NCBI GenBank assembly: GCA_027924645.1 | Contig: BSBN01000039.1 | Location: 23,720,001-23,784,000, forward strand | DNA from: Cunninghamia lanceolata | Taxonomy: Eukaryota > Streptophyta > Pinopsida > Cupressales > Cupressaceae | DNA length: 64,000 bases | Direction: 5' to 3' | Part shown: positions 1-10,871 of the stretch, piece by piece | How the letters are laid out: every line of letters begins with the position of its first letter | How positions within the stretch are numbered: the stretch's first letter is position 1 | Notes under the pieces: generated by a model | Databases searched by the model: none | The model's input: only the letters and a program-made list of their open reading frames with translations | What the model was told of the DNA's origin: nothing | Position numbers and translations under genes: made by a program

Positions 1-1054
1 TCTGCTCAGCTGCAGATGTAGCCTGTGCACCTACATCCTGACTGTCCATGGGGTCATAACCACAGGCTGACCCGCAAGCCTGGCAAGTATGCGGTGGGAC
101 CCTACTCCTCGCACTATCTCCCAACCCACTCTGTGTTGCAGGATCGGCATGCTCTATGATGCTTTGGGTCAAGGCACTAATCGACCTCAGTGTATCGACC
201 TCAACACTCTCCTTCACAATGGAAGGAATAGAAACATGCTCGTGGGCTGGTCTACTGATTACTCATCTCACTACCCGCTGTGGGTCAAGACGTGCCCTTG
301 GTCTATCCTGTGCTGAGCCCCCACCTCTACCCTGGAAGTCCCGCATATCAAAATAGTTTGGCACTTTATTGAGGACAAACTTGGAGTAGAGTTTCCTCAA
401 AAAGTATTGCGGGACCTCATTGTTATTGCATGGAGGATGGTCAAAAACCATCCACCACCTCTGCCCGAAATTGTCCCTTATCGCTTGGTTGTTGCACCAA
501 TGGATAGGGAACCTCTTGCATGTAATGGGTGGAGGTTGATTTGTTTGTGGGTTTGTGAAAATTGAACACAAGTCTACTTTTGTAATTTGTAATTTTTTGA
601 CATCTTGGTATGACAATTTATCTGCATAGTAATCTCTAAACTCTCTCTTTTTATCGGTCCAACTAGTTATTTGCTTGCTAATTGAATTTACATTTGATAA
701 CATAGGCTCAAGAGATTCGGCAAGCGTGGACCTATGCAAGGTTGAAGTGGAAGGATCTTTCAACCTTGCAATTATATCTTCAATTTGTTTTTTGTTGTTT
801 TCAATTTCCCCCATTATATTATCTTGTGTTCCAGGGGCATGTCGAGGAATGAATGGAGGAGGTTGTTGTTCTGCAGGTATTTCTTCCTCAAGATTTTGTG
901 GATTTTGAGGAGGAGGAGGAGGTGCATTAACATTTCCTACAATTAATAAAATATACATCAAAAATCAACACAAAACCTACCTATTTAGGAAGAAATTCAA
1001 ACAAAAAAACAAAGATAACTCACCCCTTTGGCGTGCTCGACGTCGCGGCGGCAT
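1..1054 (-). pseudogene. Unknown two-exon gene, partial at window edge, one in-frame stop
   Basis: I do not recognise this family. Exon 1 (1054-1024) encodes a short basic start, MPPRRRARQR. It is followed by a GTGAGT donor and an 87-bp intron (1023-937) that ends in a T-rich TTGTAG acceptor. Exon 2 starts at 936 and keeps the frame, since the split glycine codon is G|GA. Exon 2 encodes a proline-rich stretch, a possible coiled-coil segment (ENNKKQIEDIIARL), a W/C-rich core (RFPIHWCNN, QRWWMVFDHPP) and a Gly/Arg segment. A TGA at 265-263 interrupts the frame, but the same frame stays open to base 1 and includes CQACGSACG, a possible Cys motif. The upstream 100 bp is GC-rich, unlike the surroundings. 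It could be a host gene or an accessory ORF of a DNA transposon. The single stop could be a recent mutation or a sequencing error. Confidence 0.5.
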
Positions 1055-1149
1055 TTCGGCGATGAATCGACAAATCTTTTGTGTTGAACGGTGTTTTGTA
1101 GAACGCGAGCGCGTTTTTGAAGGGTTTTAAGCCGCGGGCGGAGGAAAAA

Positions 1150-2679
1150 CTCACAATGAAATAAAATAAAATGTAGTGTTCCAAGAGCTCATCATTTACT
1201 TTCTACTCATACACTCCGCAACAACCAACCAAACATCATCCCCTACTACCTCCTAGAACTTCTGAAAGAAACCCCCCTAAAAACCATCTGGACCCAGGGC
1301 CTTCATCGCACCAAGAGAGAAGGTTGAATTCCTTATTTCTTCCTTAGAGAAGGGGGCCATCATCCCTTCATTTTTCCCTTCATCCATAAGCATAGGTATA
1401 TTGCCCAGAATATCATCCTACACTTCCTCATTCCTAATTCCTTCCTCACCTAATAGCTCCTTGAAAAATTTCCTTCCTTCCTCTCTGATTGCCCCAATAT
1501 CTTCAAAGATAGTGCCATTGGGCAAATGTAGTTTTAAAATCTTATTAGATTCCTTCTAACATTAGTCAAGATATGAAAAAACTTAGCAATGTTATCCCAT
1601 TCCTTCAGCCAACTCACCTTAGGCTTCTAGAGCTAGAAAATCTCTTCCATCCTCAAGATGTGATTAAGCTCTTCTATCTTATCTTTCTCTTTATCCCTGG
1701 AGTCTAAAGATGAAACTTTCTCCCCTATATCCTTCTCTATCAGGGCTAACTCCTCTTCCACCTTAGTCTTTGATTCAAACAAATTCCCAATTACCTCTCT
1801 GTTCTAGGCCTTAGTCAACTTCTTGGTTTCACTCAACTTTTTAAAAATCACATACCTCTTGTTACCCTTAACTTACTGACTCCACCAGACCCCTAGCTCC
1901 TTGATAAAGTCAGGGTGTTCTTACCAAAAAGCCTTCATTTTGAAAGGGATCCCCTTTGTCTTTTGGCTGAAAGAGCTCTGCAATTGAAAAGGCCAATGGT
2001 CAAACGCACCAAATTCAATGACCTTTGAAAAGAATTGAACTAGGGATAAGAGCAATTCCAAGTTGACTAGGAACCTTTCCAGCCTACACAAAATACTATA
2101 GCTCCCCGTTCTTCTATTCGACCAAGTGAACCAACCATCTTTGAGTGCTAAATCAACTAAAGACAACTCTTTGCACATCATCCTAAACCCAATAGAGCCC
2201 AAACTACCTATACTCCTACTCCCTTTCTTATCTTTAGGGATTAAAGTAGCATTAAAATCTCCACCAATTAGCCAATTACCCATTGGGAAGGACTCCCTAA
2301 AGGTCTTCAAACTATCCCAGCATTTCATTATGTCCCTTTCGAGGTTAGGGCCATGAACATTAGAGATCATGAATACCTCGTCCCCTTGAGAATGCTTCAA
2401 CCTAATCATCTGCACTTGCTTAGAACTATACAACTCATCTCCTAAAAATTTGAATTTGTTCCAAATCATTGCTAATCCCCATGCCATCCCAACAACCCCT
2501 ACTACCATGCCCTCACCATTCTTCCACAACCTATGAATCATATCTAAAATACCTTCTCTATCAATCTTGGTTTCTTGAAGTAAAAAAACATATGGAGTCT
2601 CTACATCTATCAACTGCCTAATTAAGCAGCATTTCTCCTGGCCATTGAGATCGCAAACATTTGAATTTATCACCTTCAT
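1150..2679 (-). pseudogene. LINE ORF2: APE-like endonuclease and N-terminal part of RT
   Basis: The 252-codon open piece at 2679-1921 has the endonuclease motifs in order: VCDLNGQEK near the start, LLQETKI, a VHGP turn, GGDFNA, WFTWSNRR, RLERFL and FDHWP (normally SDH-P). Below 1920 the translation continues with stops as the linker, WLKE-D-AKFFH, and reaches KALGPDGF-GGFFQKF at about 1310-1245, which is the KAPGPDGF motif at the start of LINE RT. The sequence SSWNTTFYFIS at about 1180-1150 is the last recognisable piece. Altered endonuclease residues and many stops rule out activity. Confidence 0.85.
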
Positions 2680-2821
2680 TTCTTAACTAAATCTTGGAGG
2701 TGCTTGCCTCCTTTCTTAAAAAACTTATGAAGAGTATCCTGAGTTCCTTTTCCCACCTCCAACATGGTCGTATGCTTGGCCTTACTAACATCCATCTTCC
2801 TACCTCTCAGGATAGGTCTGC

Positions 2822-4106
2822 CTACATCCATAACCACATTATTTTTTCCCTTCTTGAAACTGTTGCTGATGATCCTCCAATCATTCTCCTTATTCTTTTC
2901 ATCCTCTTCATCTGAAAAGACCTTCTGCTACTTGCCACCTTTTGATTTTTACTTTTGGGGTCTTCCAAACTGCCAGGCATCACAAGCCTATTAGGTTCTA
3001 AATCTTGCAAAGAGACCACATTCCCCTCACAACCGCTAATGCAGGGAACACTTCCTAGACTCCGCACCCTTACTCTAGGGTTGTGCCCCTTTGCTAGATC
3101 ATTTTCATTTCTCATACCAACTAATTGTTCTATGACAGTCTCCATCTCACTTGGTGGTTTCTTGGCTCCTCCTTTTCCCTCGCACAAACATCCTACTCAA
3201 TAATTTTCTTGCTAGGACTCTTCTTCTCTTGAACTCCCTTAAGGGGAGCCTTAGCCTTTCCAAAATCTTCTACTTTCTCCTCTACAATGCCTTCCTTCAA
3301 TTTTGAGCAATCTCTAGTTATGTGCCCTATCTTCCAACAATTGAAGCATCTAATCGAAAGACACTCATACTCCATCTGTTGAAGCCATTCACTGATTGTT
3401 GATGATAGCTTAATGGCATACCTAATTAGTTTACTTAAATCAACTCTAACATAAATCCTTGCATTGGTAGCCAGCCTACCCTGTTGTGAAGATGAAGAGA
3501 TGAACACAAACTCACCTAAAGCATCCCCGATCAACTTGAAGATTTCCACTATCCTTAATTCGTGATGAAGCTTATACATCCTGACCTAGATAGGGGCTTC
3601 CTTAATCAATTCCTTCAATGCAGATCAAAACCTGACATCCAAGCCCTAATATATAGCCTAGCATTACCCATGAAATAGGGTCCCTCCTTAAGGATATTAT
3701 CTCTCTCAAATTCTAATTGAAATATAATCTACAAAAACCCTAAATCCAGGAAGCTGACTTCAGGATTAACGCCCAACCACTTATGTTGGATCCAATCCTT
3801 GATTCACTTCATGGAGGCCTAGATTCAAATGAATTTGGCTATCACAACATTTTTCCAGAGCTTCTGAACTTTAGAATTGAGAAACTCATCTAGAATACAA
3901 AGTTTAGGGATCTCCTTTGCAATTCACAAATTGACATTACACACGGACATCCACCACCCCCTAGCTTCTTCTCTATTCAGTTCCACCTTTGCATCCAAGA
4001 GGAGATTTCCAATTGCTTCAACCTCATCCATCTTGATTCCTTCTCTAAATTTTCCCTCTTCTTGCTCTTCACCTATCTCTCCTGTCGTTCCCAACATTTT
4101 CCCCAT
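2822..4106 (-). pseudogene. LINE ORF1: DUF4283-like domain plus CCHC zinc knuckle
   Basis: The frame starts at MGKMLGTTGEIGEE (4106) and is broken several times. Between about 3760 and 3580 the translation carries the DUF4283 signature, with ILKEGPYFMGNARLYIRAW followed by an (AP)I-VRMYKL segment. The piece at 3579-3193 ends with the knuckle CFNCWKIGHITRDC (C-X2-C-X4-H-X4-C), preceded by EWLQQMEYECL, the usual lead-in to this knuckle in plant LINEs. The tail (3187-2822) is basic and low in complexity. The known role of this ORF1 type is nucleic-acid binding in the retrotransposition particle. Confidence 0.8.
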
Positions 4107-4135
4107 TAGATATGATTTTTATTGATTTATGTATA

Positions 4136-4366
4136 AGGATACTTAAATTTCTACAAATTTAACAATACATGACATCAAAATTTAAGTTTATCAAAACCTT
4201 AATAGTTTATCAAAATAGTAGCATTTTATTATTTTTAAGGCCCTTGGCCAAATTTACATGGGACAAGCAAATTGTTTTTTTCTCATAAATTGAAGTTTTG
4301 CTTTTTGAACATGCAAAATTCCCATTTTCCATCCAAAATGCTAGGACATCCCTTGGACTCTGAATA
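4136..4366. other. AT-rich spacer between LINE 5' end and FG-repeat fragment
   Basis: I see no coding signal, tandem repeat or RNA gene in these 230 bases. They are AT-rich and lie between the 5' end of the LINE and the nucleoporin-like fragment. The part next to the fragment may be its unrecognised downstream continuation. Confidence 0.4.
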
Positions 4367-4506
4367 CCAAAATCATTCTTACTGAATGCTAAACTTTGAT
4401 TACCAAAAGGTGATGGAGTACTTCAAAATGATGGGATGTTCCCAAATGTTGGAGTTGAGGCTGCACCAAAAGTAGAAGCTAACTAACCAAAAGCAGGAAT
4501 GCTACT
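4367..4506 (-). pseudogene. FG-repeat nucleoporin-like fragment (C-side half of a split site)
   Basis: On the minus strand this reads SIPAFG, a stop, then LASTFGAASTPTFGN and STPSPFGNQSLAFSKNDFG. These are FG dipeptides in the S/T/A/P-rich setting of plant NUP98-type nucleoporins. It begins exactly at the end of the LTR at 4507. The first five bases (4506-4502, AGTAG on the minus strand) nearly match GGTAG at 52714-52718. Joining the sequence at 52501-52718 to this piece across one GTAG copy restores one frame (…YGFG|SIPAFG…). The uninterrupted paralogue at 51606-51930 aligns across the same point. Stops show it is not functional. Confidence 0.7.
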
Positions 4507-5470
4507 TGTAGACATCTAAAATTATCCACTACATTATAATTAAAATCATCCCATTATTCTCATACCCATCCCTTAGAAACTAATTAATTACATAATTAAT
4601 TAGGTGATCCATCAGCTAATTAATCCTATCTAATTAGCCTATCCTAATGTATACTAACATCCTAATGTTATTTCATTAAATAAATCCTTTTATATCCACA
4701 TCACCTATTATTTCTAAGTAAAAATTCCCATCCCCAAAATCTAATTCATCAATCCTAATCCTAGTCAACTTTCCATCCTAGCCCTCCATTCAATATTTGA
4801 GTTCTCACCCTTCATTTTTCACATGTGGCTCTCACACGTGTGAGAAAGTCCACATGTCAAATTTTCTCTTTTCCATGTCTCTTAATTGTCATGCCCACTC
4901 TTCCCCATATCTCTTACACATGTGTGAGAGGATCACTTGTCATGTCCATTCTTCCCCATGTCTCTCACATGTGTGAGAGCTTGCACAAGGTCCTAAAAGG
5001 TATCTTTTGATCTTCACTAACCACTTTACCCAAGATCCCCTCATCCATTGATCTCCCCTCAATCCATGTCTCATCATATGCATCAATGAAGAGACACCAC
5101 TTGGAGCTCTCTCATTCACCCTCTTCTCTCAACAATTCTCATCCATTGATCTCCCAAATCAATCTCATCCATCCAATCTTCATCTCAAAAATTTGTAAAT
5201 AGAACTCACCCCAAGGCATTTTCATCACAACTTGGAATGCAAGTTAATGTTGTTGGTATCTCAAGGCAACCACATCCATCCATCATCAACCATCAATATC
5301 AACTTGGATCAAATCAAGTGAAAGGTATAATCTTATGTTTCAAATTTACATTGCATTTAAGATTTCCCTTCATTTTAATGCTCTATCTTTGTTTATGTTG
5401 AGGTTGAGAATAGGAGATATCTTATATTTATGTGTTTCCATTTTGATGTATTTTGAAGCCACATATTATG
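4507..5470 (+). repeat. 5' LTR of the split element (964 bp)
   Basis: It begins TGTAGACATCTAAAATTATC and ends CCACATATTATG. The copy at 52719-53682 on the minus strand has the same start and ends CCACATATTACA. Both are 964 bp, and they are similar throughout, with scattered substitutions and small indels. The 5'-TG…CA-3' ends and the flanking 5-bp duplication identify them as LTRs of a single family. The LTR contains three near-palindromes of the type CTCTCACACATGTGTGAGAG. Confidence 0.85.
4818..4982. promoter_or_regulatory. Three CACATGTG/CACGTG palindromes in the LTR
   Basis: Near-copies of the 20-bp palindrome CTCTCACACATGTGTGAGAG lie at about 4829-4844 (with a CACGTG core), 4910-4930 and 4960-4980. 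The partner LTR has them at about 53192-53212, 53250-53270 and 53332-53350. CACGTG and CACATGTG are core sites for plant bHLH and bZIP factors. Repeated palindromes in the 5' part of an LTR are plausible enhancers of the element, but this role is inferred. Confidence 0.45.
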
Positions 5471-5995
5471 TTTGACACACTAGGTAAAAGTTAAGCGAAA
5501 AGACAAATATTTTTTTAGAAAAATCGCCTTGTAACTTAATAGTTCTTGTTGTATTTTATTTGAATTAATAGTTTACTTTTATTTTTTTCTGTAGTATAAG
5601 TTTTATTTTCCTTTTTTAAAATAGTTTCATTTTAATGTTTTCCATTTTAAACTTTTTAATAGTTTTTACTTTCCAAATCTTAATTAAATCACTTAATTGT
5701 AATAGTCTCAAAAAGTCAAATTTTAAATTTTCAAATTTTGAGGCGCGGGCCCCACTTTCATATCCCACCGCCTTTTTAATAAGTTTCAAACATTAGCATT
5801 TAAATTTTAAAAAAAACCTCCCCCAACAAGACTACCCATCCACCTATTGACGCGCCCTAACCCTTAAAATTACCCCTTCCCACCCACCCAATGCGAACAA
5901 CCTAATTGCCTTGTGGACAGCCTTTTCGCGCCCTGACCTGCACAACCACCGCTTGCATCCACTATCCTGCTCCGTCTCCTCTATGCCACTGCCCA
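5471..5995 (+). other. Leader region of the split element, first part
   Basis: This is a T-rich stretch followed by a C-rich stretch, with no ORF of note. A primer-binding site would be expected directly after 5470, but the sequence there (TTTGACACACTAGG) matches no tRNA 3' end that I know. The region is interrupted at 5996 by an AT-rich insert. Confidence 0.4.
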
Positions 5996-6399
5996 GGGCT
6001 TAAATTTGATAGTTTTATAGCTGTATTTAAAGATTTTAACTATAAAATATAGTAAAAATAACTTACTATATTAATATACATGTAATTTATTTTACAAACT
6101 GTAGAAAAAATAATGAATATGAAAATCTGACCCTGTATATATAGATCTTTTTGTTTTAAAATTCTTTAATACAAACTTCTTCTATTACTTGTATTATCTA
6201 AAAAAAAATATCATACTATCTAAATTTATTTCAAATATTTTCATATGAATACATTAAAATTATTTGTAATTTTTTTTATATTTCTTATATAAAATTTGAC
6301 TTGTATTAAAAAAATTAATTGTCATACTAAAGGTAATGAAGACTAAACTATAGGGAAAAAATTTCTTGACAGGCAAGGTGGATTGTCAACTTTAAGCCT
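5996..6399. mobile_element. AT-rich MITE-like insert with 12-bp target duplication
   Basis: The 404-bp AT-rich segment is flanked on both sides by the same 12 bases, TGCCACTGCCCA (5984-5995 and 6400-6411). Its ends are short imperfect inverted repeats: GGGCTTAAATTTGA on the left and AGGCTTAAAGTTGA as the complement of the right end. There is no coding capacity. A long duplication with AT-rich content would fit a Mutator-derived MITE, although 9 bp is the usual length there. The superfamily call is uncertain, but the insertion itself is well supported. Confidence 0.65.
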
Positions 6400-6411
6400 T
6401 GCCACTGCCCA

Positions 6412-9400
6412 ACCCTCCCATCACACACCTCATTTTAAATCATCAATCTAGTTTTCTTTTTCTATATTTTTCAAATAGGTACTTTTCAAAAACAAACTTA
6501 TAGTTAGCTTTCACATTCTATGCATAGTTTTTTTTAAAACAAAAGATTTTTTTTTACAGATGGTTAAATTTTTCAAAATCCTAGTTTCAAAAACCAAAAC
6601 ACCAAAAAACACACAAAAAAATCAAAACATTTCAAAACAAAAAACAACACATCAAAAACATCAAACATAACAACCAAAACTTTATCAAAAATTTTAAAAA
6701 ATAAAAATCAAAACTCAACAAAACCATAAAAAAATACACAATCAACAAAAAATCAAAAACAACATTTCAAAAAACAAAAAAAAGATAAACAAAACAAAAC
6801 ACAACAAAAACCATGAAACTTCAAAAACCAAAAAAAATACAAATCAGAAAACATCAAAACACAAAAACAAAAAAAAATTTAAAAAAACACAAAACACAAA
6901 TTTTTTTTTTTTTAAAAATTACCTTTTATTTATCTTCCAATTGCCATTTCTCCAAAAAAATTAAATTATTTTTGTTCTCTGAATTATGCATGTGCTCTTA
7001 ACATTGTGGTTGCACCATTTTTCTCTTGTCAAAGACTCATTTTTGGAAACTACTAACAATTTGTGGGTGTAGCACGCTTATCAAAGACTTATTTTTCTCC
7101 CACTAGTCTAGTTGCACATTTGAACATACTTAAGGGAAATTAACACTTTGCTTGTCGTGTCTTCAATTTGACTTGTGTGTATGCTCTCTCCTCATGTTCT
7201 AGGATGATCTTGGAGATCAAAAACACAAGTTTGATCCTTTTTGTTTATGTGTTAACCCAAGGACCCAAGTTGTGTATGTTATTCCCTCGCGTTGAAAAAT
7301 GATCTTGGGAGTCAAAAGCACATAGAATCCTTTCCATTTAGGGGACCTACCTAGGGATTTCATCACCCTAGAGGATGAACTCAACCACGTGTTTCAACGG
7401 GGTATACAAAAGGAGGGAGGACGAAAGTTGTACCCTAGTAGTGGATCTGTCACTTTTGGCCTACATCGAGCCTACAAGACTCGGCAAAGTGACTTGTCAC
7501 ATGCTTTAGAAAACACACTTATTCATGAACTTTGGTTTGTCGTACCTTGTGTATATTGGGGATATCCCTAGTTACCTTGTTCAAGCCTAGTTTAAGACAT
7601 TTTGGTCATCTTCTAGTGTGGTACAAGGGATGTGTACCGCCCCCTAAAATTACTCACAATGTACTTCCATGTATTGAGATAGAACTAACCTTGGTAAAAC
7701 CTTTGGTACTCTTTGGTAAGGTTTTTCTCGTGTATGCATCTATCCATGTCTATTCCTCATAGGTAGATAGTATTAATGGATTAATCTCCATTTGTGGGCT
7801 CACACTAGGATTCACAATTACTTGAATAATTTAGGGTGTTCATGTGCTTGGTGTGTCTTCATTGTTGAGTCTCATGTGCTCTCTTAATCCAAAGTCCAAA
7901 CCCTTTGCAAATTTATGCATGATTGTGTGTGAAATTTTATTTGCAAATTTGCCTAGGGTCCAACACCTAGCCATCCCTAATCACCTTAAAATTATCCATC
8001 TCATCCAAATTCAAATCCAAATCTAACTTCTATCTAATCCACCTTATCTTAATCCAATTTCCTCCTATCATTCATCCCATTATCCTACTCATCCTTAATC
8101 GCTCTATTCTCTTCATTTACATCACCCTAATCCATCTTAATTCAATCCTTCATTCATAATTTAGGACCCTCATCAAAATCAACTTGTCAAAACAAGACAA
8201 GGTCCTAATCCTAATCCTTCGTATCCACCTAATCCACTTCTTAATCACCATCATTATCCCAAGAAAATCCCATCATTTGTGTTTAATCAAATCTCCCTCC
8301 ATTCTAATTATTTCCTAATCCAATCCTTAATCAATCATCCTCCATCCATTATCATCCTTAATCCATACCCTGATCTACTTTCCATTATCCTAATCATCTC
8401 ATCTTCATCCTAATCCAATTCTCCAACACCATCTTAATCCTATCCTAATCACATTCCACCTCCCCTAAGCTAATTGCTTTATTCATCATCCTATCTTAGT
8501 CCTCTTATTATCATCCTAATCCAATCCCTTATCACCCATAATCCACATATCATCATCTAATATCTCCTCCATCCTTATCCCAATCCAAATTCTTCATCTC
8601 ATATTAATTATCTAAATACAACCTATCTTAATCACCTCCTCATCATTCTAAATTCAATCCTTAGTATTTATCGTTCATCCATTTTTCATCCATAATCCAC
8701 ATCATTATCCACTTTCCCTAATCTAATTTCACTATCTTATCCTCATCATTTCATCCTCAATCCTAATCCAATCTAATTATCCCTGATCCTCCCATCCATC
8801 AATCAACCTTGATTGTAATCCCCCTATTGAGCTTACCCCACTCCATCATTATCATTCATAATCGACAACATCCAATCCTAATCATTTCATCCCCAATCCT
8901 AATCTCATTATTCCTAAACCAACCCCAATCATAATCCAATTATTGAGCTTAATATTCTTCATCATTATCATCAATAATCCACATCATAATCCATTATCTT
9001 TAATCATCTCATCCATTTGTCTATTTAATCGCCATAATCATTCTATTCAAATCTTAAACATCTATCCAAATCCCCAATCCTAATCATCCCCATCACTCTA
9101 ATTACTCATTTAATCCCCTTATCCATCTAATATCATTCCATCCAAATCTAACTACCATCATCCAAAATCAATCATCCATTATTCCTCTATTCATCCTTAA
9201 CCAGAATCCAATCCCTCATCTTTAATCAAAATCATCTTTGAAAATTAAAATTTGGTTGAGGACTTAGCCTCCTTCATATTGCATCCAATTTCATCCAACA
9301 CTTAAACACTTTTCCTCAAAATCATCGTCCAGATCATCATCCAACCATCAAAGAGGCCTTGGCCTACTCAAAATCAACTCCAACCAATCCAAATTAAACC

Positions 9401-9420
9401 AAGATCAAGTGTGATACATC
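6412..9420 (+). other. Long low-complexity leader of the split element
   Basis: At 6560-6920 the + strand is almost pure A/C (AAAACA-type runs). At 7000-7960 it is unique-looking, with short broken ORFs only. From about 7970 to 9420 it is built from degenerate words such as CATCCTAATCC and is conspicuously poor in G on the + strand. The other half of the element shows the same bias on its own sense strand (minus strand, 53700-56100). I see no gene here. Long non-coding leaders are common in large gypsy-type elements. Confidence 0.5.
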
Positions 9421-9630
9421 ATTGACCTTGATTAATCAAATCAACTCAATCCATCCTAGTATCAAGGGTCATGCATCCTTCGCCTTGATAAATCCAAATC
9501 AAAATAATTTTGATATCAATGCACCACTTAAGGTTCAAACCTTAGCCATCCAAAGTCATCAAGTTCTTCAAACATCACATCATCCAGCCTCATCACAACT
9601 CTAAACTAACCATCATGACTTCATTTTGTT

Positions 9631-10643
9631 TTGATGAGTCCCCTCGTCATAACCATCCCACCAATCCTTTTGAAACCAATGATGATGAGTCTTGTTGATC
9701 AAGATAAATATGATATTGATGATGATATTCTTGTTGATCAAGATGAGTATGAAACTGATCCCCTTGATGACATCATGCCTAATCTCATGCCTTTTGACCA
9801 AGATTTGGCTAGTTCAAGCTATCTCACACCTCCTCACCACATATCTCTTAGTGACCCTTATGGTGTCTTTGACAAGGGAAATCCATTTTCTCACCCATCC
9901 ATATCCCAACACCCATCATTGTGCGAGCCTCCCATCACTTCCACCTTCTATCTACATCCTTTATCCTCTTATCCATCAGTCCATCAATCTAATCCCCAAT
10001 CTAATCTCACTACATCCAAATTACCCTTTTCAAGTTTTCTCCAAGGACTCCTAGCACAAGATCTCAAGCCACATCATAGAAGTGACTTTGTGGAGCCATG
10101 CTCCCCTATTAATCCAATACCATCTAAGTGTGTCATTGATGATGTTATCACCCACCTCACACCCATCCGAGTCATCCAATCTTCCCTAGAGCCCATTTAC
10201 TCCCATATCCATGAGCATAACAAACCCCTAATGCATCCATGTGCACCACTCGAGGAGTCTATCCAAACAATTGAAGCTAACCACTCCTCTCCCATCACCC
10301 ATCCACACAAATCAAAGTATGTCAAGCACTTGTTCCAAAGCATGATGCAACATCACCCCCTCCAACTCAAGATCCAACCATCCACACTAATCATATCACC
10401 CCAATCCCAAAATCATCACCCTATCAACTTGATCCCAATACCTTTCTTTGTGGTGGTACTCTTGTAATCAAAGAACAACTTGTATTCACCACCACTCCTT
10501 CCCCATCTAACACTACAATCGCATCTTGCTTCCAACCCCACAAGCATCCCATCTCTAGTCAAATGTTCCAAAACATGAACTATCAAGGCAAAGGCTTAGG
10601 CCTTCATGAACAAGGAATCTTGGAGCCCATCCATGTTGAAAAG
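9631..10643 (+). pseudogene. Gag-like ORF of the split element, with G-patch motif
   Basis: An open frame from 9631 encodes a Pro/His/Ser-rich protein that starts MMSPLVITIPP and runs to 10467. A +1 shift then continues the same product as NTFLCGGTLVIKEQLVF and FQPHKHPIS, ending in the G-patch-like NMNYQGKGLGLHEQGIL. The other half (56708-56235, minus strand) has the same order and a longer motif ending GLGY. G-patch motifs bind RNA or RNA helicases and occur in some retroelement polyproteins between Gag and protease. No CCHC knuckle is visible. At about 10643 the frame runs without a stop into the next, unrelated ORF. Confidence 0.6.
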
Positions 10644-10871
10644 ACTCTAACACTAGAAGAGCGTGAAGCTAAGAATGTGAAGAAAAGAGAAGGAATGAGG
10701 CAACTTCATGAAAGTAGAAAATTATCAACCATAGAAGAATACATACCACCGTTGCCAATTCAAGAGGAACATGAATCATCTAATCAAGCTAAGAGAGAGA
10801 CATAATTGGTGGCACAAAGGCAATGAATGCAAAACCTCTATTCAATGAGGAAATTGAATCTCAAAGTTGGA

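Larger units (their letters stand above)
1150..4135 (-). mobile_element. L1-type LINE lacking its 3' half (ORF1, endonuclease, start of RT)
   Basis: Reading the minus strand from 4135 to 1150 gives the standard order of a plant L1 LINE: a DUF4283-like region, a CCHC knuckle, an APE-like endonuclease, the linker before RT, and the first RT motif. Homology stops near 1150, directly upstream of the gene at 1-1054, so most of the RT, the RNase H and the poly(A) tail are absent. LINE copies are usually truncated at the 5' end, so loss of the 3' end points to a later deletion or rearrangement. Many stops and frameshifts show that it is dead. I could not define target-site duplications. Confidence 0.85.
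4507..10643 (+). mobile_element. 5' half of a large non-autonomous LTR retrotransposon (half A)
   Basis: It starts with a TG…-type LTR (4507-5470), continues through a long non-coding leader, and carries a gag-like ORF with a G-patch motif (9631-10643). It ends abruptly near 10643, where similarity to the other half (56866-52719, minus strand) stops in mid-ORF. No reverse transcriptase, RNase H or integrase motif is visible in either half, which fits a LARD-like element or one that lost pol. No convincing tRNA-binding site follows the LTR. The left flank is CTACT (4502-4506). The matching CTACC lies beyond the LTR of the other half. Confidence 0.75.

Noticed and set aside
8000..9420. Interstitial telomere repeat (CCTAATCC words)
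   Set aside because: The plant telomere repeat is CCCTAAA. Here the words are degenerate, variably spaced and part of a C/T/A-rich leader.
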